From the NCBI RefSeq assembly GCF_007670255.1, contig NZ_SZVS01000004.1, forward strand, positions 248,001 through 312,000: a DNA stretch of 64,000 bases, written 5' to 3'. Below are positions 42,759-50,399 of the stretch, in pieces (the stretch's first letter is position 1; every line of letters begins with the position of its first letter). Below the pieces are notes generated by a model. It saw nothing but the letters and a program-made list of their open reading frames with translations. It searched no databases and was not told the origin of the DNA. The translations under genes and the position numbers were made by a program. Source of the stretch: Paenarthrobacter nicotinovorans. GTDB lineage: Bacteria; Actinomycetota; Actinomycetes; Actinomycetales; Micrococcaceae.

Positions 42759-44129
42759 TCAGCACGCGATGACGTTGACCGCCAGGCCGCCGCGGGAGGT
42801 TTCCTTGTACTTGCTCTTCATGTCAGCGCCGGTCTCCCGCATGGTCTTGATGGCGGTGTCCAACGAGACGTGATGGATTCCGTCTCCGCGAAGGCTGATC
42901 CGTGCGGCGTTGATGGCCTTGTTGCTGGCCATGGCGTTGCGTTCGATGCAGGGGATTTGGACCAGTCCGCCCACGGGGTCGCACGTCAGGCCGAGGTTGT
43001 GCTCGATCCCGATTTCGGCGGCGTTTTCAACCTGCTGCGGGGTTCCGCCCAGGATTTCGCACAGTGCCCCGGCGGCCATGGAGCACGCGGACCCGACCTC
43101 ACCCTGGCAGCCGACCTCCGCCCCCGAGATCGAGGCGTTCGTCTTGAAGAGGACACCGATGGCTGCCGCCGTCAGCAAGAACCGGACGACCTGCTCTTCA
43201 GAGGCACCTGGCGTGAACTTCATGTAGTAGTGAAGGACCGCGGGGATGATTCCGGCAGCACCGTTGGTGGGTGCGGTGACAACGCGCCCGCCCGTGGCGT
43301 TCTCTTCGTTCACGGCCAACGCGAACAGATTCACCCAGTCCACGGCGCGCAAAGGATCGTTCGCGTCGTCTTTGGTTTGCAGGTCGGCATACAGGCGGGG
43401 AGCACGACGGCGGACCATCAGGTTGCCGGGCAGGTGCTCTTCCGTGCGGCTGCAGCCGCGCGAGACGCACTCCTTCATCGTCTCCCAAATGCGGAGCAGT
43501 TCAGCCCGGGTGACCTCTTCGCTGCGCCAGGCGTTCTCGTTGGCGAGCATGATGTCGCTGATGGACAAGCCCTCGCGGTCACAGTGCGCAAGCAGCTCTT
43601 CGGCATTGCTGAAGGGGTAGCGCAGGCTGACGGTGTCCTGCTCCGTCTTTCCCACGGCGCCCTCATCCACCACGAAACCGCCGCCCACGGAGTAGAACAC
43701 GCGCTCGGAGAGGAGGTTTCCTTCCCCGTCGAAGGCCTGGAAGCGCATGCCATTGGGGTGGGCGGGAAGCGATTGGCGCATATGCAGCACCACGTCTTTT
43801 GCCCGATTGAAGGAAACCATCCGGCGCCCGCCCAAGAGGATCTTCTTCGCCTCCGTAGCCTCGGCAACCATGTCGTCGGCAGCCATGGGGTCCACGCTCT
43901 CCGGGAGCTCACCCATGAATCCAAGGATCACGGCCTTGTCCGATCCGTGTCCCTTTCCAGTAGCCCCCAACGAACCGAACAATCCGGCGTAAACGCGATC
44001 AACGGCGTCGAGCTTTCCCTCCTGCTCCAGTCCCTGGACGAAGGTGTGGGCCGCGCGCATGGGTCCCACGGTGTGGGACGACGACGGGCCGATGCCGATG
44101 GAAAACAGGTCGAGGGCGCTCAATGCCAT
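42759..44129 (-). CDS. sdaA: L-serine ammonia-lyase (iron-sulfur type)
   Basis: A 456-residue single-chain L-serine dehydratase converting serine to pyruvate and ammonia with a [4Fe-4S] cluster. The N-terminal beta domain starts [23 protein letters not shown]. Catalytic-domain Cys residues include those in [17 protein letters not shown] and [20 protein letters not shown], the cluster-binding stretch. The ATG at 44129 is used because TTGGAGGATCCC precedes it. An extra 31 codons upstream are not conserved-looking. A LysR gene lies upstream on the same strand and is the likely regulator. Confidence 0.92.
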   Translation of the reverse strand: MALSALDLFSIGIGPSSSHTVGPMRAAHTFVQGLEQEGKLDAVDRVYAGLFGSLGATGKGHGSDKAVILGFMGELPESVDPMAADDMVAEATEAKKILLGGRRMVSFNRAKDVVLHMRQSLPAHPNGMRFQAFDGEGNLLSERVFYSVGGGFVVDEGAVGKTEQDTVSLRYPFSNAEELLAHCDREGLSISDIMLANENAWRSEEVTRAELLRIWETMKECVSRGCSRTEEHLPGNLMVRRRAPRLYADLQTKDDANDPLRAVDWVNLFALAVNEENATGGRVVTAPTNGAAGIIPAVLHYYMKFTPGASEEQVVRFLLTAAAIGVLFKTNASISGAEVGCQGEVGSACSMAAGALCEILGGTPQQVENAAEIGIEHNLGLTCDPVGGLVQIPCIERNAMASNKAINAARISLRGDGIHHVSLDTAIKTMRETGADMKSKYKETSRGGLAVNVIAC

Positions 44130-44236
44130 GGGATCCTCCAAGGGAGCAGGGGGCGGGTTCCCTTTCAACTCTGGGGGCCGTCGGCGCTCGCGTCCATCGG
44201 AAATAAGTGAAGGGACCTTCAAGCTGGGCTTAACGA

Positions 44237-45139
44237 TTACGCCGTCGGCCGCGCGTTGGTGGCTATCCTGAGTTCCTCGAGGGCGGCGGCAATGGCCGGC
44301 GAGGCCTGGCTCGCGGCACGGTACAGGACGATGATGTTGCGGCCGCAGCTGGGATCAACGCGGCGTACCAGGAGGTCCTCCGTTTCCCGGCCAAGATTGA
44401 GTTCGCTCATCAGGGCAACCCCTAGCCCACCGCGGACCAAGCCCAAGGTGGCCATCAGGTTCCGGCAATGGGCGATGACCTTGGGGGTGAAGCCCGCCTC
44501 GCGGCAGGTCTGAAGCACGAACTGTTCAAAGACACTGCCTTCCTGGTCCAGGACCCAGCTTTCGTGGGCGTAGCCGGCGAGCTTTACAGGGGTACCAAGC
44601 TCCGGTGCGGCACGGTCGCGGGGGAGGACCAGAATGATCTCATCCCGCGCCAGGACGGTCTTCACCAAGCCCTCGTCCTGGATTTCGTGGAGGTCATCGA
44701 CCACCGCGATATCAATATTTCCTGCCCGGAGTTGGGCCACGCTCTCGAATGGTTCAAGATCCGAAACAGTGAGGTCCAGCCCGGGGTAGGTGGCTTGGAG
44801 CGACATGGCAGCCGATGGAAGGACCGTGCTGCAAAAGCTCGGGAAGGCGCTGATCGCCAATCGTCCGCGGACGTCCGTCTGGAACTTCTTCAAGGTGGCT
44901 TCAGCGGCTTCAACCTCAGAGGCGATGCGGGCGAAATGCTCCACCAGCAACGCCCCCGCTTCGGTCAGCCGGACCTTCCTGCCAGTCCGCACCAGCAGGG
45001 CCAGCCCAGCCTCCCTTTCCAACACCGCCAGCTGCTGGCTGACAGCAGAGGTGGTCATGTGAAGCTTGGCTGCAGCTGCTGTCATGGTGCCCTCAAGCTC
45101 TAGGGTCTTGAGGATATGCAAGCGGCGGATGTCCAGCAC
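44237..45139 (-). CDS. LysR-family transcriptional regulator
   Basis: A 300-residue LysR protein starting at GTG with GGGAG upstream. The winged helix covers about 1-62 ([41 protein letters not shown]), and the effector domain begins near [19 protein letters not shown]. It resembles the LysR proteins of Arthrobacter that regulate amino acid or organic acid use. It lies 107 bases upstream of sdaA on the same strand and may control serine degradation; that is an inference from position. Confidence 0.88.
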   Translation of the reverse strand: MLDIRRLHILKTLELEGTMTAAAAKLHMTTSAVSQQLAVLEREAGLALLVRTGRKVRLTEAGALLVEHFARIASEVEAAEATLKKFQTDVRGRLAISAFPSFCSTVLPSAAMSLQATYPGLDLTVSDLEPFESVAQLRAGNIDIAVVDDLHEIQDEGLVKTVLARDEIILVLPRDRAAPELGTPVKLAGYAHESWVLDQEGSVFEQFVLQTCREAGFTPKVIAHCRNLMATLGLVRGGLGVALMSELNLGRETEDLLVRRVDPSCGRNIIVLYRAASQASPAIAAALEELRIATNARPTA

Positions 45140-45182
45140 GGGCTGCTCCCTTCGGTTTAGCTCTACTTAACCGCACAACCCG

Positions 45183-46217
45183 TTAGGGGGAGAAGGGGTG
45201 GACGAAGCCTAGGGTCGCCCGGCCTTGGTCGTCGATGACGTGGCCCAGATGCTTGCTCATCCGGAAAACGACGCTCCGGTCGACGATCCTGGCGCTCGGA
45301 ACGGCAGCTTCAAGCGCTGCCTCAAAGCGCATGACGTCGGTCATCTCGCGCAGCCAGACCGCCACAACAAGGTTGTACTGACTGGCGACGGCGAGGGCTG
45401 TCCGGGCCTCGGGAATTTGGGCCATGAGCCCGCGCATTTGCTGGATGTGCTTGGCCGCAGTGCGCACAAAGTACCAAGCGTAGACGGGCCAGCCCGTGAC
45501 ACTGCGCGCCACGTCTGTGCGTAGTCGCAGCCGCCCGTCTGCCCGCATCCTGGCCAGTCCGTCCGCGACCCGTTGTTCACTGAGCCCATGTTCAGCGGCG
45601 ATGCGGCTGACGGGCCGGCGTCCGTCCTCCAACAGACAGTGCCGGAGTGCGTGTTCGACGTCGGGATGGACGGTTCGGGGCGCCCTGGCCCGCGGCGCCT
45701 TGGGCTTGGCCACCTTGGCGGCCTCAGCGGGGGTGAGCGCACGCAACCTCCAAGCCGATGCTTCCATGATCATTTCGGTGACGAGATGTGTCTGCGTGTT
45801 TCGGACGCCATCAAGGGCACCGATCCGGTTGGTCACCACATCCCAAATCGCCAGTGGGTTCTCGGCGAGCACGGTGGCCAGCAGGTCCCGTCCGCCCGAA
45901 GTATGGTCGAGCGTCATGACAGCTGGGATTTTGGTGAGCTCCTGTGCCACTTTCGCGGTGTGCTGGGGCATGCAGGTGATATCCACCAAGGCGCTGGCCC
46001 CTTCGGTGAAAATCCCGGTGACCCAGGCCAGTCCCCGTTCGCGGAGGGATTCCCAGCGTCGGGAAAGCGTCACGGCATCCGCACCCAGGAGGGGTGCGAG
46101 CTCGGCCCACGATGCCCGGCCCTCGATCTGCAAAGCATGGATGATCCGCTCTTCAAGGGGATCCAGCACGTTTTCCTGCATAGGAGCAAGATAATCCATG
46201 GAAAGCTTCAATTTCAT
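45183..46217 (-). CDS. Lrp/AsnC-family regulator, double domain
   Basis: A 344-residue regulator with two Lrp/AsnC modules. The first helix-turn-helix is DPLEERIIHALQIEGRASWAELAPLLGADAVTLSRRWESLRERG (about 19-62) with its effector domain to about 150. A second is VEHALRHCLLEDGRRPVSRIAAEHGLSEQRVADGLARMRADG (about 187-230), also followed by an effector domain. Start choice is uncertain (46217, 46199 or 46181, all ATG). It is divergent from the half-length MFS and M20 genes, which it probably regulates. Confidence 0.85.
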   Translation of the reverse strand: MKLKLSMDYLAPMQENVLDPLEERIIHALQIEGRASWAELAPLLGADAVTLSRRWESLRERGLAWVTGIFTEGASALVDITCMPQHTAKVAQELTKIPAVMTLDHTSGGRDLLATVLAENPLAIWDVVTNRIGALDGVRNTQTHLVTEMIMEASAWRLRALTPAEAAKVAKPKAPRARAPRTVHPDVEHALRHCLLEDGRRPVSRIAAEHGLSEQRVADGLARMRADGRLRLRTDVARSVTGWPVYAWYFVRTAAKHIQQMRGLMAQIPEARTALAVASQYNLVVAVWLREMTDVMRFEAALEAAVPSARIVDRSVVFRMSKHLGHVIDDQGRATLGFVHPFSP

Positions 46218-46283
46218 CTAATAGAAACATGGCGCTTTGATCATGGTGTGATCCCGTTCACTTCTCATCACATCGGAGCGCAC

Positions 46284-47075
46284 ATGCGTACAACTGCGCA
46301 GAAATCCACAGCTGCCGGAGCCGTTGGCTTCCTGGTCGTCATGGAGCTTGGCAGCGGCATCCTGCAGGGCTGGTTGAGTCCCTTGTTTTCCTCGATCGGC
46401 GAACACCATGGTGTCTCGGCAGCCTCGCTCAACTGGATCAGCGCCGCGTACTTGCTGGCGACGGTCCTGGTTGTCCCCCTCCTGTCCAAGCTCGGTGATA
46501 TCCACGGCCACAAACGCGTCCTTATGATCGCCACCGCAATCGTTGCAGCGGCGTCCGTCCTGGTTGCTTTCGCGCCGAACTACGAACTGTTCCTGGTGGG
46601 CAGGGCCATCCAGGCTCCCCTTGCCGTCTTCCTGCCGCTTGAATTTGCCATCGTCCACCAGCGCGACTCCGCGCGTTCGGGCAGGAGCATCGGCAGGCTT
46701 GTGGCTGCCCTGACCCTCGGCGCCACGATCGGCGGTCTCCTGTCCGGTATTGTCCTGGACGCCGTCGGCAGCCTGTCCTTGACCCTGTTGCTCCCCGCAA
46801 TCTTCATGGGCCTGTGCATCCCGGGCATCGCCGTCTTCGTCAAGGAATCCCCGATCCGCAGCAAGGGAAAGGTGGATTACCTTGGAGCTGTCCTGCTGGG
46901 CGGCGGCTTGGTAGCGGTTCTTGGCGGCGCGTCCAACCTCGCCACCTGGCCTCCGCTGGCCGTGGGTGCGTCAATGCTGGTGCTTTTCATCCGGCAGGCA
47001 AAAGCTGCGCCGGAAACACCCGCCCTGGACCGCGAGGACCCCGTGGCCGACGCCGCACTCGAACCAGTCCAGTGA
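46284..47075 (+). CDS. Half-length MFS protein, eight membrane helices
   Basis: A 263-residue protein matching only the N-terminal part of DHA2-type MFS carriers. Six helices include LLSKLGDIHGHKRVLMIATAIVAAASVLVAF, and VDYLGAVLLGGGLVAVLGGASN and a further helix follow. It then stops at the point where full-length DHA2 proteins continue with PLLDL...; the sequence ends at APETPALDREDP and a stop. Only 47 bases separate it from the next gene, so the second half is missing. It may be a truncated remnant or a half-transporter that works as a dimer. Confidence 0.8.
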   Translation: MRTTAQKSTAAGAVGFLVVMELGSGILQGWLSPLFSSIGEHHGVSAASLNWISAAYLLATVLVVPLLSKLGDIHGHKRVLMIATAIVAAASVLVAFAPNYELFLVGRAIQAPLAVFLPLEFAIVHQRDSARSGRSIGRLVAALTLGATIGGLLSGIVLDAVGSLSLTLLLPAIFMGLCIPGIAVFVKESPIRSKGKVDYLGAVLLGGGLVAVLGGASNLATWPPLAVGASMLVLFIRQAKAAPETPALDREDPVADAALEPVQ

Positions 47076-47122
47076 ACACCCTCAGCTTCTGAACCCCTCC
47101 GACCACCAAAGAAGGAAAAACC

Positions 47123-48352
47123 ATGACCATATCCATCGACATCACGTCCAGGGAAACCTTGCGCGACGCCGTACGCGAGGCCGCGTCCGCCGTCGTACCC
47201 TCCATCCTGGAACTCAGCCACAAAGTGCACTCGCTGGCGGAGATCTCCTGGGAGGAACGCGAGTCTGCGGCGGCCGTGGCCGCTGTCCTGCGTGACGGCG
47301 GTTTCGACGTCACCGAACGTGCCTACGGAATTCCGACGGCGATCGAGGCCACGTACGGTTCGGGCGAATTGACCGTCGTGATCTGCGCCGAATACGACGC
47401 CCTTCCTGAGGTAGGGCACGCCTGCGGGCACAACATCATCGCGGCGGCGGGCGTCGGAGCAGCCTTGGCGCTCAAACCCGTGGCCGATGCCGCCGGGCTG
47501 CGTATCAAGGTGCTGGGCACCCCAGCCGAAGAGCACGGTGGGGGCAAGGTCTCCCTCCTGCAGGCCGGTGCGTGGGAGGACGCCGCCTTTTCGCTGATGG
47601 TGCATGGCATGACCGGGACGGAGCGCAGTGCCACGGCGTTCAGCATGGCCGCCGTGGAGCGGTTCGAGGTGAACTACAAAGGAAGTGAAGCCCACGCCGC
47701 CGGCGCCCCGGACAAGGCCATCAACGCAGGTGCCGCCGCAAGCCTGGCATTGATGAACCTGGCCGTCCTGCGTCAGCACCTTCCGGAAAATGCGAATACC
47801 AATGCCTTCATTTCGCACGGAGGCGGGGCAACCAACGTCATTGCCGGAGACTCCACGGTGCAGGTGGAAGTGCGTGCAGGGGACGTCGACGTGTGGCGGA
47901 ACCTCAAGCGCCGGGTCCTCGCATGCTTCGAAGGCGCGGCGATCGCCACGGGATGCACCTGGACGCACCGCCAGACCGAACACCCCTATGCTCCGATCGA
48001 CACCCACGCCGGACTCGGCGGCCTGTGGGACGCCAACATGGAAAGCCTCGGACGTCCGGTGGACCACACGCCGGTCTTCGGTGGCGGCTCCTCGGACATG
48101 GGCAATGTGTCGCAGGTGCTCCCTTCGGTCCACGGCATGGTGGTGGTCCGCAACAGCACCGCCGTCCCGCACCACCCGGACTTCACGGCCGATGCCATCA
48201 CGCCCGAAGCCGACGACGCCGTGGTGGACGGTGCCCTTGTGATTGCCTTGACGGTGCTGGACGCTGCATTGGACCCGCAGCTCCGCACTGAACTGCTGGA
48301 GCTGCAGGCCGCCCGGGAACCCGGAGCTACCACTGTAACTCTGGAGGCGTAA
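47123..48352 (+). CDS. M20-family amidohydrolase
   Basis: A 409-residue M20D amidohydrolase/peptidase like p-aminobenzoyl-glutamate or N-acyl amino acid hydrolases. Metal-binding segments are CAEYDALPEVGHACGHN (about 91-107), GTPAEEHGGGK (about 132-142), the dimerisation-domain His in KGSEAHAAGAPDKAINA, and the C-terminal VPHHPDF. AAGAAGGAAA precedes the ATG. It follows the half MFS gene and probably hydrolyses the amide taken up or exported with it, under the Lrp-type regulator. The substrate is unknown. A strong terminator follows. Confidence 0.9.
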   Translation: MTISIDITSRETLRDAVREAASAVVPSILELSHKVHSLAEISWEERESAAAVAAVLRDGGFDVTERAYGIPTAIEATYGSGELTVVICAEYDALPEVGHACGHNIIAAAGVGAALALKPVADAAGLRIKVLGTPAEEHGGGKVSLLQAGAWEDAAFSLMVHGMTGTERSATAFSMAAVERFEVNYKGSEAHAAGAPDKAINAGAAASLALMNLAVLRQHLPENANTNAFISHGGGATNVIAGDSTVQVEVRAGDVDVWRNLKRRVLACFEGAAIATGCTWTHRQTEHPYAPIDTHAGLGGLWDANMESLGRPVDHTPVFGGGSSDMGNVSQVLPSVHGMVVVRNSTAVPHHPDFTADAITPEADDAVVDGALVIALTVLDAALDPQLRTELLELQAAREPGATTVTLEA

Positions 48353-48361
48353 GAGGCTGCA

Positions 48362-48399
48362 GCATCCGCGGCACCGGATGGCGGTGCCGCGGATGCTTT
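48362..48399 (+). terminator. Rho-independent terminator after the M20 gene
   Basis: GCATCCGCGGCACC (48362-48375) and its exact inverse (48383-48396) form a 14-base stem with a seven-base loop followed by TTTCC. It lies nine bases after the stop. Confidence 0.82.
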
Positions 48400-48456
48400 C
48401 CACATACGCCACAAAACCCATTGCCCCGCCCACCCGGCGATGGTTCGATGGGTCAC

Positions 48457-49593
48457 ATGGCAACCGCAGAAAGTTATGTCCTGGCGATCGGGACCAAGAA
48501 AGGCCTGTGGCTGGCAACCAGCCCGGACCGAAAAGATTGGTCCCTCTCCGGCCCGCACTTCCTGATGAGCGAAATACCCAGCATCGGGATAGATACACGG
48601 GACGGCAAAACACGGATCATGGTGGGGGTACGGTCAGAGCACTGGGGACCCACTGTGGCGCATTCAGATGACCTTGGCTCGACGTGGACCGAGCCCGAGC
48701 AAGGAGCCATCAAGTTTCCGGATGGCACCGATGCCGCCCTGGAACGGGTCTGGCAGATCCATCCCGACGCCGAGTCCCGCCCCGGCGTGGTTTGGGCAGG
48801 CTGCGAGCCCATTTCTGTCTGGAAATCGACCGACGGCGGCGAGCACTTTGAGTTGAACCGCGGATTGTGGGACCACCCCCACCGCAGTGAGTGGGGTGCC
48901 GGCTACGGCGGCGCGGCGGCGCACTCGATCGTGGTGGATGAGTCCGGCGAGAAAGTCCACATCGCCATGAGCACCGGTGGCGTCTACAGATCTCTCGACG
49001 GCGGTACCTCCTGGGAGCCCCGCAACAAAGGAATTTCGGCCTACTTCATGCCCGATCCCAACCCGGAGTTCGGCCAGTGCGTCCATAAAATCGCGGCCGA
49101 TGCTTCCGTTGAAGGCCGTTTGTACGCGCAGAACCATCACGGCGTGTACCGTACGGACGATGACGGGGAGAACTGGGACTCCATCGCGGAGGGACTGCCT
49201 GCCGATTTCGGGTTCGTGATGCTGACCCACCCGCGCAGGGGAGGGACCGCCTGGGTGATTCCCCTAAAGGCCGACGGCGAACGCATCCCGCCGGACAGCA
49301 AACTGAGCGTCCACCGGACCGATGACGCCGGCAATTCGTGGAAGGAACTGCACACGGGCCTCCCGGATCACGAATACAACGCCGTTCTCCGGGATGCGGC
49401 ATCCGTTGACACTGCAGAGCCAGTGGGGGTGTACTTCGGAACCCGCGGCGGCACCGTCTACGCCAGCGCCGACGAAGGCGGGACCTTCACGGAAGTGGCC
49501 TCGCACCTGCCTGACGTGCTCTGCGTTCGCGCCGCCGTCGTGGTCGGAAGCGCGACCGCAGAGCCCGCAGCCAGCGCCCCGGTACCTGGTTAG
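48457..49593 (+). CDS. BNR/WD40-like beta-propeller protein (exo-sialidase-like fold)
   Basis: A 378-residue propeller with BNR-type Asp-box repeats, for example SDDLGSTW, STDGGEHF, SLDGGTSW, TDDDGENW, TDDAGNSW and SADEGGTF. No signal peptide is seen, so it is probably cytoplasmic, unlike secreted sialidases. It resembles the VPS10/photosystem stability factor-like repeat proteins, whose function is uncertain. The ATG at 48457 is used; 48448 is also possible. A MoaD-like gene follows after seven bases. Confidence 0.8.
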   Translation: MATAESYVLAIGTKKGLWLATSPDRKDWSLSGPHFLMSEIPSIGIDTRDGKTRIMVGVRSEHWGPTVAHSDDLGSTWTEPEQGAIKFPDGTDAALERVWQIHPDAESRPGVVWAGCEPISVWKSTDGGEHFELNRGLWDHPHRSEWGAGYGGAAAHSIVVDESGEKVHIAMSTGGVYRSLDGGTSWEPRNKGISAYFMPDPNPEFGQCVHKIAADASVEGRLYAQNHHGVYRTDDDGENWDSIAEGLPADFGFVMLTHPRRGGTAWVIPLKADGERIPPDSKLSVHRTDDAGNSWKELHTGLPDHEYNAVLRDAASVDTAEPVGVYFGTRGGTVYASADEGGTFTEVASHLPDVLCVRAAVVVGSATAEPAASAPVPG

Positions 49594-49600
49594 GCCCGTT

Positions 49601-49888
49601 GTGGCTGACTTTACGGTCCTGTTGCCTGGTGTCCTCCAGCCGCTCGTCGGTGGACAGTCCTATCTGACTGCGTCCGCCGACGGCGCTGTGACCGTTGGAC
49701 AGTTGTTGGACTCGGTGACCGGAGATTATCCGGTGCTGGCCAGGCGTTTGCGTGATGAAACCGGAGCACTCCGCCGTTTCGTGAATATTTACGTGAACGG
49801 CGACGAGGTCCGGCGTTTGAATGGTCTTGATACGGAGGTTGCAGCGGGCCAGGAGGTTTTGATTGTCCAGTCCGTAGCCGGCGGCTGA
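49601..49888 (+). CDS. MoaD/ThiS-family ubiquitin-like protein
   Basis: A 95-residue beta-grasp protein ending in Gly-Gly (VQSVAGG), as required for adenylation and thiocarboxylation of MoaD or ThiS. The FVNIYVNGDEVRRLNGLDTEVAAGQEVLIVQSV end is typical. It starts with GTG seven bases after the BNR-like gene, so the two form an operon. No MoaE, MoeB, ThiF or other molybdopterin genes are near, so a role as sulfur carrier in another reaction, perhaps with the propeller protein, is possible. Confidence 0.82.
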   Translation: MADFTVLLPGVLQPLVGGQSYLTASADGAVTVGQLLDSVTGDYPVLARRLRDETGALRRFVNIYVNGDEVRRLNGLDTEVAAGQEVLIVQSVAGG

Positions 49889-49928
49889 GGGGCGGCGGGC
49901 GTCCAGCCGTGATCCAGGGAAATCCTGC

Positions 49929-50165
49929 TCAGGCGACGCGCCACACAGTGCATTCGTCGGTATTGATGGCTTTTCTCATCCCGGAGGCGTAATCCATGAT
50001 CCAGACGACGCCGATCCCCGGGGCCGTTTCCTGGACGCGTCCGCGACGTATCACCACATCGTCGTAGGCGGGTCCTACTGAGAGGCGGGCTTCGATTTCG
50101 TCTCCGCGGTGGAGCTGGCTGATCGCGCGTATTCGTGTGGTGTGAGTGGTGACTTCCTTCAACAT
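49929..50165 (-). CDS. Small hypothetical protein, beta-rich
   Basis: A 78-residue protein (DVVIRRGRVQETAPGIGVVWIMDYASGMRKAINTDECTVWRV in the second half) with alternating hydrophobic and charged residues suggesting a small beta barrel. The ATG has AGGAGG upstream on the minus strand. It is convergent with the MoaD-like gene and divergent from the metalloprotease. I do not recognise its family. Confidence 0.65.
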   Translation of the reverse strand: MLKEVTTHTTRIRAISQLHRGDEIEARLSVGPAYDDVVIRRGRVQETAPGIGVVWIMDYASGMRKAINTDECTVWRVA

Positions 50166-50399
50166 TGTGTCCTCCTGGCTGGAGCTGGTGCCTGCACTTG
50201 CCGGCCATTCCAGTGTGGCGCGGCAATGTTGCCGCGGTATTTCGGCGTGGTTAGGGTCCGGTTAGCATTCCGGGATGCTTGCGTTTCTTCAATGGCCAAG
50301 GTGTCGCGTGTTTCCGCAGGCCGGTGCCCGCACCGCTGTAGCCTGATCTCGGTTGTTGAGAGTCCAGCGACCACAGGCTCCGTCCTCCCAGGAGATTCA

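Noticed and set aside
46877-48613. 578-codon open frame on the minus strand
   Set aside because: It runs opposite the M20 amidohydrolase and its terminator; the translation lacks any domain pattern.
48457-49593. True exo-sialidase
   Set aside because: Only the Asp-box repeats are seen; there is no signal peptide and I cannot find the catalytic Arg triad or Tyr-Glu pair, so only the fold is claimed.
49601-49888. Molybdopterin synthase small subunit MoaD
   Set aside because: The fold and Gly-Gly end fit, but no MoaE or other cofactor genes are adjacent, so a molybdopterin role is not asserted.
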